A DNA stretch of 64,000 nucleotides from Allium sativum (GCA_030737875.1 CM060926.1:166183079-166247078), one strand, 5' to 3'. Positions 46,126 through 58,978 are shown, numbered from the stretch's first letter. The notes: a model not told the origin generated them from the letters alone. Program-made: numbers and translations.

Positions 46126-46292
46126 TGAAGGTTACCAGATTGGGTAAAGTTTTTGAAAACTATTTTCAAAAAGGTTTGAAAGGAAGTATTTTTAAAAATA
46201 AAGCTTATTTTGAAAAACATGATCCCCAAGAGCCATATATCTTTCCTTCAGTCCTTTTTTGTATTGAATCTTTCCTTTTTTTTCGTTTCAGC

Positions 46293-47141
46293 ATGTCTGA
46301 AGCATCTGAGATACCAGAGGGTGTTCACGTACCCGGTTGGTTTTGTCAATATCTTTAGGCTAGGACCACCGCCGTAGGTCCAGCAAATGATCCCCCTCCT
46401 CCACCCCCTCCTCGTGCAATTACTTTTTCAAAGATCTGTAGAGATTTTAGGGCCATGGGTGGGAAGGATTTAAAAGGAACTGAATCATTCATAGAAGCAA
46501 GGAATTGGATCAAAGAAACTGAGGATCTATTCGTTATCTTCGAGGTGGACGATAGGCAGAAGGTACAGTTGGCGGTATGGCTGCTCAAAGACGAAGCTTC
46601 CTACTGGTGGGAAGTCACTAACGCCGAGAGGCCGGTTGAGACATGGATGGATTTCAGAACAAGGTTTGAGACAAAATTCCTTTCACAAGCTGAACGAAGT
46701 TTACAACTGGAAATGTTCTTATCTCCTAAGCAAGGAAGTATGACGGTCAAGGAATACGTCAACCAGTTCAACCAACTAGCTAGGTTCGGATTGGATTTAG
46801 TCAACACTCAGCATAAAAAGGCTCTTCGCTTTGTTAAAGGATTGAACGAGCCACTGCACAGCCTAGCCATGACTCATGTACCCATGGGAGCGACTTACGA
46901 GAGATTGGTGGACATGGCACTACTGCACGAGGAAGACAAAGGCCCGAAAGAGACAAAGAAGGAAGAACCACAGAATAAGAAAGCAGGGCCCAAAAAGGAA
47001 ACGCAAAGGAAGGATGAGAAGTCTGAAGATAAGAAGGGGGAAAAGTGCTTTACTTGTGGAAGCTCGACTCATCTGAACAAGGATTGCAGAAAAAAGAAAG
47101 GGCGCTTGCTTCAACTGTGGGGAGATGGGACACTTCACTAG
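46293..47141 (+). pseudogene. Element F gag (capsid plus zinc knuckle), one early stop
   Basis: The ATG at 46293 follows a TTTCGTTTCAG tract. After 21 codons a TAG (46356-46358) interrupts the frame, which then stays open to 47141. A Pro-rich segment leads to the retrotransposon gag domain: FEVDDRQKVQLAVWLLKDEA, the SYWWEV core, a FLSQAERSLQLEMFLSPKQG block, and VKEYVNQFNQLARFG about 100 residues in. A lysine/glutamate-rich linker follows, then a CCHC knuckle at 47046-47087 (C-x2-C-x4-H-x4-C). A one-base shift then puts the second knuckle out of frame. It is by far the best preserved gag here. In family members gag assembles the particle and binds genomic RNA. Downstream initiation at 46455 would yield a 228-residue protein. 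Confidence 0.88.
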
Positions 47142-47200
47142 GGACTGCCCGAAGAGACGAGGACAAGGAGGGCAGGCGAACACTCTTGAGGCTAGTGGCT
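47107..47200 (+). pseudogene. Element F second zinc knuckle, out of frame
   Basis: In the next frame CFNCGEMGHFTRDC (47107-47148) is a complete CCHC knuckle, followed by a basic Gly-rich tail and a stop near 47200. An extra T just before it explains the shift from the main gag frame. Confidence 0.8.
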
Positions 47201-47221
47201 AGGATAGAAGTAGGAAAATTC

Positions 47222-47640
47222 CTATAGTAGGTTTAGTTTCTTTATCTGATTATGGAGTTAAGACTCTTTCTGATTCTGGTATTTTGATTTTGTAATTGAT
47301 ACTCTGCACTTTAATACTAGTATTGTTTCTGATTCCGTTGTAGACTCAAACCTATAAGGGTTATGACTCATCTGTTTATGATAGATTCGAGTTGAGGGAT
47401 ATCTGTGTTAGACGTCAAGTATGATGCATACATTCTGAGTTTTTGTGGGATACGATTTTATCATGCTTTGCTTCCTAAGAATCATTAGGGAACTTGATCT
47501 GTACCAGTAGTCTATAATTATTTGAATAATTCTGCTTACTAGTTTTGACATTGTCTAAAGGAGGTAATCCTCTGGGTGTCAATCTGATGTTGATTTCGGT
47601 CTTCGGGGTTGATACTTAGGGGAATTATTTTCTCAACCAA
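47222..47640 (+). pseudogene. Element F protease relic, strongly decayed
   Basis: Short in-frame scraps survive: a DSG near 47270, then VIDTLHFNTSIVSDSVV, matching the protease start in B. Stops and indels scatter the rest. From about 47560 the sequence aligns with D at 32330-32400, outside the coding part. Confidence 0.6.
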
Positions 47641-47984
47641 TGTCTAATGGGAACCAAGTCTTTGTCTTATCTGTACTCGCTTCCATCATTCGACTGTATC
47701 CTATCGATCGAATCTTCGAACTTTAGGTAGAAACTAATGGGTGTAAACATGTGTTTGAGACATGTTATGTTTGATGGTTGCAAGTGGATGCAAGTGGTTG
47801 CTCGTGGATGCATATACACACACTAGGCACTAGATCGGCTCGAAAACACTCTCATACTGCATATGGATGTGCGAGCATTTTTTAATTTTTGTGGATGCAA
47901 AATGATTGACTCAGCACATGGATGTTGCATTTGACTAAATGGTTGTGCACTAATATAGAAATGATATGTATCAAGTAGGAAAAT
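47640..47984 (+). other. Element F 3' non-coding interior, left of G
   Basis: Aligns with D at about 32860-33100, including the GACATGTTATG and GATGGTTGCAAGTGG words. Its last five bases, AAAAT, are G's left target duplication. Confidence 0.75.
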
Positions 47985-49819
47985 TGTAACACCCCACCTC
48001 AGCAAGGGTCACTCACAAAGGAATGCACTAGGTTTGGAGGGGCATTATTGGTAAACATGCACAGGAATATTACAAGACAGAACATATAAAACAGCGGAAG
48101 TAAAACAAATTTTCATTTCTTTATAAACAGTAAAGCCTTTTTACAACAGATTACATAGAAACCTGTCTTGCAATAGTAAAGAAGCAATAAACCTTTTCAT
48201 AAATTATTCCCCAAGTAAAACAGTAAAGCAGCCATAGCCCATGGAAGTTCAAGCCATACATGATGACCTTCAAGCAGAAGAGGTCCGAACTAACAACAGT
48301 ATTTCCTCCCTGAAAACCTAGGGGGGAAACGAAAGACAAAGAGGCGAAAGAAAACGGGGTTAGTCATAAAGACTGGTAAGTCCTATCTACTTCCAGCATA
48401 AAAACTGGTAAAGGTAACATGACATGCATAAACTGAAAATAAACATAAGGATGACGACAAGATAGATAAACTAAACCAAGATAACAGGGTGAACTACGGT
48501 ATCAAGATAAACTAAGGTATCATGATAAACTACGGTGTCAAGGTAAATCAAAGTATCACATCGTCAGGTTTCTAACAAGTATAATACCCCAAGGTATCTA
48601 TCATGTATATTTGCTCTGCACCTCCCGTACTAGTATCCCAACCCGTGTCATGAGTTAACTATAAAATGTCCCTTGACCAAAGTCATGAAATGGTCCATGT
48701 CAACCTAATATATCGCGTACATAGGTTTTCCTAACTCGTATGTTTCTTTCAATGTATAAGTTCAGTCCTTTGCCGTAGGCCGTACGGGCTTTCCCATGTA
48801 AATCTATACCACCTCAACGTAGTACCATTTTATCCTTGAAGTTGTTTTGGACTGCTACCTTTGATATGGTTATGTTTTCTTACCATGAACTATCGCGTGT
48901 CCACCTAGGATTTATGCCACCTAGGACTGCTAGGGATTATGCTACCTAATGAACGTTTTCGTATCTCGGTTTGGATTTTAGCCACCTAGGGCTACTAGGG
49001 ATTATGCTACCCGTCAACCGCGCCCTTTTTCCCACGTAAGCAACGTGAATCGTTTTTCCATTGCACATGTATCTCAATGTGCCATCCGAGTCCCATGCCA
49101 GGGCAAATCTAAAAATACGAGACTCGGTCGGGAGCTTTAAGTCGTCTGCCGAATGCAGATATCAAGGTCTGTTTTTGTATCCGTGGCTATGGTCCCACGT
49201 GACCCCTCCCTCAACTACTGAAATGCAATCCAAGAAAAATCATGCACGAGAACTATACTCCGGCCCCCTATGCCCCACTTACCTATTGGCCAACCTCACC
49301 CATAACTCGATAGCAAGTATATGGTATGTTGGGAGTTCTCTGCCTTTCCGTATACGTACACGATTGACTAAAGATGGTAGGTAGTCGACGACGCGCTATC
49401 CAGCGCAAAAATCAAGTATCGTCAACTCCACGCTAATCCATCCCCGTCTTTAGGTTGCTCGCACAACAACCAAGGCATACTCTTGGTTCTTCTACCGCAT
49501 ACCTTAACCTCTGTGAGCCCTGGCGGATCATCTGCAACCTCACAGAGGGGTACCAAGAGTACCCTCACGTCCCCCGAAGCTACTTCTTCGTCACCTAGTT
49601 CGTTGGAGCCTTTATCTAAGTCAGATAATTTGCTCCTCCTCGTGTGTTTAAGCAATGACCTACCGTATCGGGTTACTCATCTATCTGTGAACTGGTCCAA
49701 ATCCCTTGACTAAGAATTATTAGTTAGTTATCCTAAACTAAGGTTTATCACTTAGTTCCCTTTCCCGTTATCCTTGTTAACTATGATTTTCCACCTAGTC
49801 CCCTGAACAAGGGTTTTGT

Positions 49820-50605
49820 CTAATGGGTTAAGTGTTGTCATTCCAGTTCATGACTTAACCCGCCTACGAATCATGTCAAGATTGGCTAAGTATTTAAGCG
49901 CAAGATTTAGCCCTACAAGTTGGTTAAGTATACCAAGAAGCTCATGACTTAACCCTATTCAATTATCAAGTCAGATTGGTTAAGTATTAGTTTGTCCTGA
50001 CCCTATCAGATTATCGTGTTAGATTGGTTAAGCATAGATTATCTTAACCCCATCAGATTATCGAGTCGGATTGGTTAAGTATGGGTTAGTTTAACCCCAT
50101 CCACTGATCGTATTACAATGGTTAAGTATATTTAAACGGTCTTGTGACTTAACCCTATCAAATTCTCATATTAGATTGGTTAAGTATAGGTTACTTAACC
50201 TCATCAAATCATCATGTATAATTGGTTAAGTATAAGTTACTTAACCTCATTGAATTATCATGTTAAATTGGTTAAGTATTGGTTACTTAACCTCATTGAA
50301 TTATCATGTTAAATTGGTTAAGTATTGGTTACTTAACCTCATTGAATTATCTTGTTTAGGTTGTTTAAGTGTTTAACTTAACCACATCGAATTACCGTGT
50401 TTAAATTAGTTAAGTCTAGGTTAACTTAACTCCATCTAATTACCGAGTCGGATTAGTTAAGTATGGATTAGCTTAACCCCATCCCCTAACTGTATTTTAC
50501 GGTTAAGTGTCATTAAGAAATCAAGTCCGGTTTCACTTAACCTACCCATTCATGTCATATTGGTTAAGTGTCTTTAGTCAGATTTACTTAACCTTATCAT
50601 GTGGC
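49820..50605. repeat. GGTTAAGT/ACTTAACC array, G 3' LTR
   Basis: About fourteen units of 45-65 bp. Three consecutive units near 50210-50345 are nearly identical, indicating recent local duplication. Confidence 0.9.
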
Positions 50606-50631
50606 ATTAATTGAATTAATGCACTCTCAAC

Positions 50632-50840
50632 CTCTCACATTAGACGTTGTTGTGGTTACTGGTTAAGCCGTGCGGGTCCGGGCAGATTTACACCACAACT
50701 TATTCTAACCTCGGGTTTCAAGTGCGATATGACCAACTACCCACATTGGGTCCTATTGTTTGTAGCCACTGGATTTGCCGGGCGGGTCCGGGCAGATTTA
50801 TGCTACAAACTCAACCCAACCTCGAGTTGGGCACTTCCAT
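50632..50840 (-). repeat. Paired covarying hairpins, G 3' LTR
   Basis: Unit 1 pairs GTTGTGGT with ACCACAAC. Unit 2 pairs TTGGGT with ACCCAA and GTTTGTAGC with GCTACAAAC, both arms changed relative to the other elements yet still complementary. Confidence 0.87.
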
Positions 50841-51164
50841 GTTTTTCTACGTGTCATGTTCATGTCAAGTTTAGTCCCCTTTTTAAGTCTATGTTTTCAT
50901 ATAACCCCATGTCAAGTTTTCGTGTCCTATTCACGTTTAATATCATTACATGTTCCATGTAATTCCATGTCAAGTTCATAGCCCATTTTCAAGTTTTCCA
51001 AAACTACCCAAAACGTGTCCCCAACGCACATGAAAACGAATCAAAATATTTGGAATAATACGACAAAGACGGGTACAAGATGGCAAAGATGAATAACAAG
51101 TTAAACATGGTGAAAATTGAGGCAAAGGTGTTCACATAACTAGCATATTGGCCTCAAAACATGC

Positions 51165-51347
51165 ACGATGTCATAAAGGGATTGGCCACAAACATGCACG
51201 GTATCATAAGGGGTTTGGCCTCAAACATGCATAATATCATAAGGGGTTGGGCCTCACATAAACATGAAATCATAAGGGGTTTGGCCTCACATAAACATGA
51301 AATCATAAGGGGTTTGGCCTCACATAAACATGAAATCATAAGGGGTT
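51165..51347. repeat. 33-bp minisatellite, G 3' LTR
   Basis: Five to six copies of a unit containing CATAAGGGGTTTGGCCTCAC and ATAAACATGAAAT, the inner three almost identical. The sister array is at 57525-57707. Confidence 0.92.
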
Positions 51348-52103
51348 TTGGGTTCTTTTACATGCAGATGCCCCAAGTCAAATTCATGCACATATTTCAC
51401 AAGTCAAAATGGTTCCAAGTGTTTATGCCAACATCCCACAAATAAAGGTTCAATCTTGCATGGCAAACTAAGTCCAATGCAACATGAGTAACTTGATTTA
51501 GTCACTAAACATAGCCTAAAGTCATAGGTTCAAGCAAAAGAGGCATGACGAGGTTCATATAGGCTAGCATACTTATGTTCATCGCATTTTATTCCATGTC
51601 ACATTAGAACTATCGTTTAGATCTACAAGTAGCTAGAACTTACATAGCGTGGCTATGGGATTATGAGCATGAATCGTCTTGTCATAGAATCGTCATGAAA
51701 TTTGTGTAGCAACGTTGATCCACTCCCTTGATTTGATGTAGCAAGCTAGCACCTTTGATTCGGATCCGATTTGAATGCATAAGCTCTTGGAGTTGGAGAT
51801 GGAGGCCATGATCAAGAGGGATTTGGGCAGCACTTCATTGTTAGATTGATTTTGAGTGATTTAGGTTAGGTCCTAGGGTGTTTTATAGAGATTAGGAGTA
51901 GTTTAGGCCATAGGATAAACCCTAGGATAGATCTGAGCCCTCAAAATCCGTCACAGGCCCATAAAACCGAGCCAAGACAGCAGCAGGTGCACCCAGGCCC
52001 AAGTGGCCGGACCACCCAGGTCGACACCCGTGTCGACTGGGCAGTCGACCTGCCCCCTGGGCGTGTCGACTCCCCAGTCGACACCCCAGTCTACCTGGGG
52101 CTT

Positions 52104-52123
52104 GGGCGGGAATTTTCCCGCCC
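52104..52123. promoter_or_regulatory. Palindromic double E2F-type site, G 3' LTR
   Basis: GGGCGGGAATTTTCCCGCCC; the 5' LTR copy is at 58465-58484. One base departs from perfect symmetry, leaving one full TTTCCCGCC on the plus strand and ATTCCCGCC on the other. Confidence 0.65.
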
Positions 52124-52359
52124 AGTCCGTTTGGCTCTAGATTTGAATTTCGAACTGTTTTTGAACTTGAATTTTTCTGAAAATTTGATGGGCCATAACT
52201 TGGTCATACGGACTCCAATTTTCGAAAACTCGGACTCTATTTCGCGTATTTTTCTGAGACGAACGCAATGGAACAGCCTGTTCCCCTTGATTCAGATTTT
52301 AACATTTAATTCTGCCTAGATTTACGTTATAACATGTTATTCAAATATGGGTTGTTACA

Positions 52360-54278
52360 TTCTCCCCACCTTAAAGGATTTCGTCCCCGAAATCCTCAAG
52401 TTAGGAAGAACGTATCCTACCATCCATCATCCATCTACTCAAAACATCATCCACGAGAAGTCGTTGTCCTTAAAAGATTCTAAATGTTGTATGATCATAT
52501 GTGAAAGGTGTGTGTATATGTACTTATCTAATGTAAATGATCAGGCCTGAGTGATCTTCTAAATGCAAAATATGTTTAGTGCCATGAATCCAACATGTAT
52601 GCAAATAGTCCTAGTCATATAAACACTATATGTGTGCACAACCATTCATCCACATGCAACATCCACATGATAACATATTCAATTTCATGCATAAACAAGT
52701 ATAAATACTCGTGCATATGCAACATGAAATGTGACAGAGTCGATCTAGTATCTAGTGTGTATTCGCGCATCCACGAGCAACCACTTGCAACCATTTGCAA
52801 CCATATCAATCATAACATGTTTACATCCATAGGGTTCTACCTAAGGTTCCCAAGATAGGATCGAGGAGATAAACAAGATAAACTCCTTACGGGGTTTGCA
52901 ACGGAAACAGGATCGAGAGGTTATCCACCAAGCGATAACATGCAAGCAAGAACTACAGGAGTACCAGGGATCAACGATATACTCTTAAAAAGAGATATGA
53001 TGCGCGCGTTTAAGTCGCATTTCCTTGAGCTTAATTCCAGTGTGCCTTGACCACCTTTGACTTCATGATTTTTGTAGCTCCTTGATTCCTATTTCCAAGG
53101 TATGAGTTGGAACTCATTTCACTGTCGCCTCTCGTTTCACTTTCGCTTATTCTTTCCCTATTATGCTCGGCTCAAACATATCTGCGTACTCATACAAGCT
53201 CTCCAAAATTCACTAGTGAATTTTGGATCTCGTTTACCGATGCCAATCCATGTTACCATGTGCACTTACTAGGGTTATTCCTATAACCCATGCTTAAGCG
53301 GAATGAACCATCTGCCTTATTGGCGAACATTACTCGATCGGATCAGAGATTTCCGATAAATGCATCAAGAGATTCTAGGTAACTAACCATGACAAAATCC
53401 AAAAGGTTATACGAGACTTCGAGGGTATTACCAAGGCAAGTTAAGACTTTAACTACCCTACTTTCAAAACCGAGAATGGCATCCTGAACTGGATAACCAC
53501 TTCATCCCTAGAATCCATCCATAGCTCAACAATAGAAGCATTGCTTCTAATCTCAACACTTGGCATTTACACTCTCAATTCCAAACAAGTCATGAATAAA
53601 TGGACCAATCCTCCAGCAGGATTTGAGACAAAAATGGGATCCTCTACCACGCTAATACTAAGGTACAGAGACTCAACTATCGAAGTAGACTTAAATGATG
53701 CGATGATCGAGACAAAGTCTAGAATGGATGATAGAAAAGAAAGGCTAAACCTTCAACAGAAACGGTACCATCCCTCTTAGGTACGCTAGAAATGAGAGCA
53801 TACAATTGCCCTCTCGATGATCTTGTCCTCGTCCCATAACACTTAACTATGCGTCCCGTTTTACCATGCCAAAGATACTCTCTCATCATGGGTTTTATTG
53901 TTCATTTTTTCCCTCCTTTGTGGATTAAGCCATATCAACAAGTTGCTTATCTTTAAGCTTGTGTCCTCTATCCTTGCTCTTATTATCCTTCCTTATAGCA
54001 CGGCAACAGGTCTCTCGAGGACTCCCTCCATCGTACTGAAAACTCTTACTTAGCTAGACAAGGATTAGTCGCAGTTAAAACTACTGTGACTACAGATGGA
54101 GGAAGGAAAGGAAAAGAGACTCGATCAAGGAAACAAAGGATAGTGCTAATGGCTTTTGGGGAATAGCCTTTAAAAACTTTTCTTGAAAAATGCTTCTTTG
54201 TAAACGGTTTCTAAAATAGTTTTCAGAAGGTTTTAAAAACTTTTGCCCAGTCTGGTAACCTTCTGCTCTGATACCAAA
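52360..54278 (-). mobile_element. Element G internal region
   Basis: Read on the minus strand: the primer site TGGTATCAGAGC at 54265-54276, a leader, scraps of a protease at about 53380-53720, about 0.9 kb of non-coding sequence with GTTGCAAGTGGTTGC words near 52780, and the polypurine tract AAGGTGGGGAGAA (52360-52372). Confidence 0.85.
53380..53720 (-). pseudogene. Retropepsin relic of G
   Basis: The minus strand keeps an IVESLYLSISVVEDPIFVSN segment across 53600-53690 and a SYLESLDAFI-like linker near 53365, with frame breaks between. The catalytic DSG is not visible. Confidence 0.7.
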
Positions 54279-56129
54279 TGTAACACCCCACCTCCGCCAG
54301 GGTCACTCACAAAGGAATGCACTAGGTTTGGAGGGGCATTATTGGTAAACATGCACATAAATATTACAAGACAGAACATATAAAACAGCGGAAGTAAAAA
54401 AAATTCATTTCTTTATAAACAGTAAAGCCTTTTTACAACAGATTACATAGAAACCTGTCTTGCAATAGTAAAGAAGCAATAAACCTTTTCATAAATTATT
54501 CCCCAAGTAAAACAGTAAAGCAGCCATAGCCCATGGAAGTTCAAGCCATACATGATGACCTTCAAGCAGAAGAGGTCCGAACTAACAACAGTATTTCCTC
54601 CCTGAAAACCTGGGGGGGGGGGGGAAACGGAAGACAAAGAGGCGAAAGAAAACGGGGTCAGTCATAAAGACTGGTAAGTCCTATCTACTTCCAGCATAAA
54701 AACTGGTAAAGGTAACATGACATGCATAAACTGAAAATAAACATAAGGATGACGACAAGATAGATAAACTAAACCAAGATAACAGGGTGAACTACGGTAT
54801 CAAGATAAACTAAGGTATCATGATAAACTACGGTGTCAAGGTAAATCAAAGTATCACATCATCAGGTTTCTATCAAGTATAATACCCCAAGGTATCTATC
54901 ATGTATATTTGCTCTACACCTCCCGTACTAGTATCCCAACCAGTGTCATGAGTTAACTATAAAATGTCCCTTGACCAAAGTCATGAAATGGTCCATGTCA
55001 ACCTAATATATCGCGTACATAGGTTTTCCTAACTCGTATGTTTCTTTCCATGTATAAGTTCAGTCCTTTGCCGTAGGCCGTACGGGCTTTCCCATGTAAA
55101 TCTATACCACCTCAACGTAGTACCATTTTATCTTTGAAGTTGTTTTGGACTGCTACCCTTGATCTGGTTATGTTTTCTTACCATGAACTATTGCGTGTCC
55201 ACCTAGGATTTATGCCACCTAAGACCGCTAGGGATTATGCTACCTAATGAACGTTTTCGTATCTCGGTTTGGATTTTAGCCACCTAGGGCTACAAGGGAT
55301 TATGCTACCCGTCAACCGCGCCCTTTTTCCCACGTAAGTACCGTGAATCGTTTTTCCATGTCTAACTGCACATGTATCTCAATGTGCCATCCCAGTCCCG
55401 TGCCAGGGCAAATCTAGAAATACGAGACTCGGTCGGGAGCTTTAAGTCGTCTACCGAATGCAGATATCAAGGTCTGTTTTTGTATCTGTGGCTATGGTCC
55501 CACGTGACCCCTCCCTCAACTACTGAAAGGCAATCCAAGAAAAATCATGCACGAGAACTATACTCCGGCCCCCTATGCCCCACTTACCTATTGGCCAACC
55601 TCACCCATAACTCGATAGCAAGTATATGGTCTATTGGGAGTTCTCTGCCTTTCTGTATACGTACACGATTGACTAAAGATGGTAGGTAGTCGACGACGCG
55701 CTATCCAGGGCAAAAATCAAGTATCGTCGACTCCACGCTAATCCATCCCCGTCTTTAGGTTGCTCGCACAGCAACCAATGCATACTCTTGGTTCTTCTAC
55801 CGCAGACCTTAACCTCTGTGAGCCTAGGCGGATCATCTGCAACCTCACAGAGGGATACCAAGAGTACCCTCACGTCCCCCGAAGCTACTGCTTCGTCACC
55901 CAGTTCGTTGGAGCCTTTATCTAAGTCGGATAATTTGCTCCTCCTCGTGTGTTTAAGCGATGACGTACCGTATCGGGTTACTCATCTATCTGTGAATTGG
56001 TCCAAATCCCTTGAATAAGAATTATTACTTAGTTATCCTAAACTAAGGTTTATCACTTAGTTCCCTTTCCCGTTATCCTTGTTAACTACGATTTTCCACC
56101 TAGTCCCCTGAACTAGGGTTTTGTTTAAT

Positions 56130-56965
56130 GGGTTAAGTGTTGTCATTCCAGTTCATGACTTAACTCGCCTACGAATCATGTCAAGATTGGCTAAGTATTT
56201 AAGCTCAAGACTTAGCCCTACAAGTTGGTTAAGTATACCAAGAAGCTCATGACTTAACCCTATTCAATTATCAAGTCAGATTGGTTAAGTATTAGTTTGT
56301 CTTGACCCTATCAGATTATCGTGTTAGATTGGTTAAGCATAGATTATCTTAACCCCATCAGATTATCGAGTCGGATTGGTTAAGTATGGGTTAGCTTAAC
56401 CCCATCCACTAATCGTATTACAATGGTTAAGTATATTTAAACGGTCTTGTGACTTAACCCTATCAAGTTCTCATATTAGATTGGTTAAGTATAGGTTACT
56501 TAACCTCATCAAATCATCATGTATAATTGGTTAAGTATAAGTTACTTAACCTCATTGAATTATCACGTTAAATTGGTTAAGTATTGGTTACTTAACCTCA
56601 TTGAATTATCATGTTAAATTGGTTAAGTATTGGTTACTTAACCTCATTGAATTATCATGTTTAGATTGTTTAAGTGTTTAACTTAACCGCATCGAATTAC
56701 CGTGTTTCGATTAGTTAAGTCTAGGTTAACTTAACTCCATCTAATTACCGTGTTTAGATTAGCTAAGTCTAGGTTAACTTAATTCCATCTAATTACCGAG
56801 TCGGATTAGTTAAGTATGGATTAGCTTAACCCCATCCCCTAACTGTATTTTGCGGTTAAGTGTCATTAAGAAATCAAGTCCGGTTTCACTTAACCTACCC
56901 ATTCATGTCATAACGGTTAAGTGTCTTTAGTCAGATTTACTTAACCTTATCATGTGGCATTAATT
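56130..56965. repeat. GGTTAAGT/ACTTAACC array, G 5' LTR
   Basis: Fifteen or so units, one more than in the 3' LTR (a duplicated GATTAGTTAAGTCTAGG unit). Confidence 0.9.
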
Positions 56966-56984
56966 GAATTAATGCACTCTCAAC

Positions 56985-57190
56985 CTCTCACATTAGACGT
57001 TGTTGTGGTTACTGGTTACGCCGAGCGGGTCCGGGCAGATTTCCACCACAACCTAGTCTAACCTCAGGTTTCAAGCGCGATATGACCAACTACCCACATT
57101 GGGTCCTATTGTTTGTAGCCACTGGATTTGCCGGGCGGGTCCGGGCAGATTTATGCTACAAACTCAACCCAACCTCGAGTTGGCCACTTC
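56985..57190 (-). repeat. Paired covarying hairpins, G 5' LTR
   Basis: Unit 1 here pairs TTAGAC with GTCTAA exactly (the 3' LTR copy has one mismatch). Unit 2 repeats the TTGGGT/ACCCAA form. Confidence 0.85.
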
Positions 57191-57524
57191 CATGTTTTTC
57201 TACGTGTCATGTTCATGTCCAGTTTAGACCCCTTTTTAAGTTTATGTTTTCATGTAACCCCATGTCAAGTTTTCGTGTCCTATTCACGTTTATTATCATT
57301 ACATCTTCCATGTAATTCCATGTCAAGTTCATAGCCCATTTTCAAGTTTGCCTAAACTACCCAAAACGTGTCCCCAACGCACATGAAAACGAATCAACAT
57401 ATTTGGAATAATATGACAAAGATGGGTACAAGATGGCAAAGATGAATCACAAGTTAAACATGGTGAAAATTGAGGCAAAGGTGTTAACATAACTAGCATA
57501 TCGCATATTGGCCTCAAAACATGG

Positions 57525-57707
57525 ACGATGTCATAAAGGGATTGGCCATAAACATGCACGGTATCATAAGGAGTTTAGCCTCAAACATGCATAATATCAT
57601 AAGGGGTTGGGCCTCACATAAACATGAAATCATAAGGGGTTTGGCCTCACATAAACATGAAATCATAAGGGGTTTGGCCTCACATAAACATGAAATCATA
57701 AGGGGTT
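57525..57707. repeat. 33-bp minisatellite, G 5' LTR
   Basis: The sister of 51165-51347 with the same unit number and few substitutions. Confidence 0.92.
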
Positions 57708-58722
57708 TTGGGTTCTTTTACATACATAAGCCCCAAGTCAAATTCATGCACATATTTCACAAGTCAAAATGGTTCCAAGTGTTTATGCCAACATCCCACA
57801 AATAAAGGTTCAATCTTGCATGGCAAACTAAGTCCAATGCAACATGAGTAACTTGATTTAGTCACTAAACATAGCCTAAAGTAATAGGTTCAAGCAAAAG
57901 AGGCATGACAAGGTTCATATAGGCTAGCATACTTATGTTCATCGCATTTTATTCCATGTCACATTAGAACTATCGTTTAGATCTACAAGTAGCTAGAACT
58001 TACATAGCGTGGCTAAGGGATTATGAGCATGAATCATCTTATCGTAGAATCGTCTATAAATTTGCGTAGCAACATTGATCCACTCCCTTGATTTAATGTA
58101 GAAAGCTAGCACCTTTGATTCGGATCCAATTTGAATGCATAAGCTCTTGGAGTTGAAGATGGAGGCCATGATCAAGAGGGATTTGGGCAGCACTTCGTTG
58201 TTAGATTGATTTTGAGTGATTTAGGTTAGGTCCTAGGGTGTTTTTATAGAGATTAGGAGTAGTTTAGGACATAGGATAAACCCTAGGATAGATCTGAGCC
58301 CTCAAAATCCGTCACAGGTCCGTAAAACCGAGCCAAGACAGCAGCAGGTGCACCCAGGCCCAAGTGGCCGGACCACCCAGGTCGACACCCGTGTTGACTG
58401 GGCAGTCGACCTGCCCCCTAGGCGTGTCGACTCCCCAGTCGACACCCCAGTCGACCTGGGGCTTGGGCGGGAATTTTCCCGCCCAGTCCGTTTGGCTCCA
58501 GATTTGAATTTCGAACTGTTTTTGAACTTGAATTTTTCTGAAAACTTTGACGGGCCATAACTTGGTCATACAGACTCAGATTTTCGAAAACTCGGACTCT
58601 ATTTCGCGTATTTTTCCGAGACGAACGCAATGGCACAACCCGTTCCCCTTGATTCAGAATTTAACATTTAATTCTGCCTTGATTTACGTTATAACATGTT
58701 ATTCAAAATACGGGTTCTTACA

Positions 58723-58978
58723 AAAATTGCATACATGTTGGACTCATGGCACTGGCATAATTCGCATTAAGGAGGTCAACTGAATCAGTGGACCGCCTGA
58801 TCTTTGCATTAGATAAGGAAAATATACACACACCTTTGAATATGTTCATACAACATTAGAGGTTTCTAAGGACAATGGACGCCGGTGATTGATGATTGAG
58901 TAGATGGATGTTGGATGGTAGGACACATTCTTCTTAACTTGAAGATTTCGTCGACGAAATCCTTTAAGGAGGGGAGAA
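58723..58978 (+). other. Element F interior, right of G, ending in the polypurine tract
   Basis: Starts with the AAAAT duplication. It aligns with D at 33160-33411, including the GGAGGTCAACTGAATCAGT word and CGACGAAATCC, and ends with AAGGAGGGGAGAA (58966-58978). Confidence 0.85.

Larger units (their letters stand above)
47985..52359 (-). mobile_element. Element G 3' LTR, 4.4 kb
   Basis: On the minus strand it starts TGTAACAACCC at 52359 and ends GGTGTTACA at 47985. It holds the E2F-type palindrome (52104-52123), a GTCGAC array (52010-52100), TATA CTATAAAA (51881-51888), a 33-bp minisatellite (51165-51347), the hairpins (50632-50840) and the GGTTAAGT array (49820-50605). Confidence 0.92.
47985..58722 (-). 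mobile_element. Element G, non-autonomous Tekay-like retrotransposon nested in F
   Basis: LTRs at 47985-52359 (3') and 54279-58722 (5') flank a 1.9 kb interior, all on the minus strand. The target duplication AAAAT is perfect (47980-47984 and 58723-58727), and F resumes on both sides. The interior plan matches A and D. LTR pairs are very similar by eye, so this is among the younger insertions. Confidence 0.94.
54279..58722 (-). mobile_element. Element G 5' LTR, 4.4 kb
   Basis: The sister of 47985-52359. It carries one extra unit in the GGTTAAGT array near 56745-56790, TATA at 58242-58249 and a poly-G run near 54612. The minus-strand start at 58722 reads TGTAAGAACCC. Confidence 0.92.

Noticed and set aside
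47981..48010. Possible short direct repeat of LTR ends as a solo LTR
   Set aside because: Both LTRs, interior and a perfect AAAAT duplication show a full element G, not a solo LTR.
49061..49384. 107-codon plus-strand frame with a near copy at 55372-55689
   Set aside because: Antisense to G's LTRs and duplicated only because both LTRs contain it. No domain is recognisable, and A, B and D do not keep it open.
51161..51445. 94-codon plus-strand frame, repeated at 57521-57805, encoding an 11-residue repeat
   Set aside because: It is the translation of a 33-bp minisatellite in G's LTRs, antisense to the element. The period is a multiple of three, so an open frame is expected. Similarity between the two copies reflects the LTR duplication.
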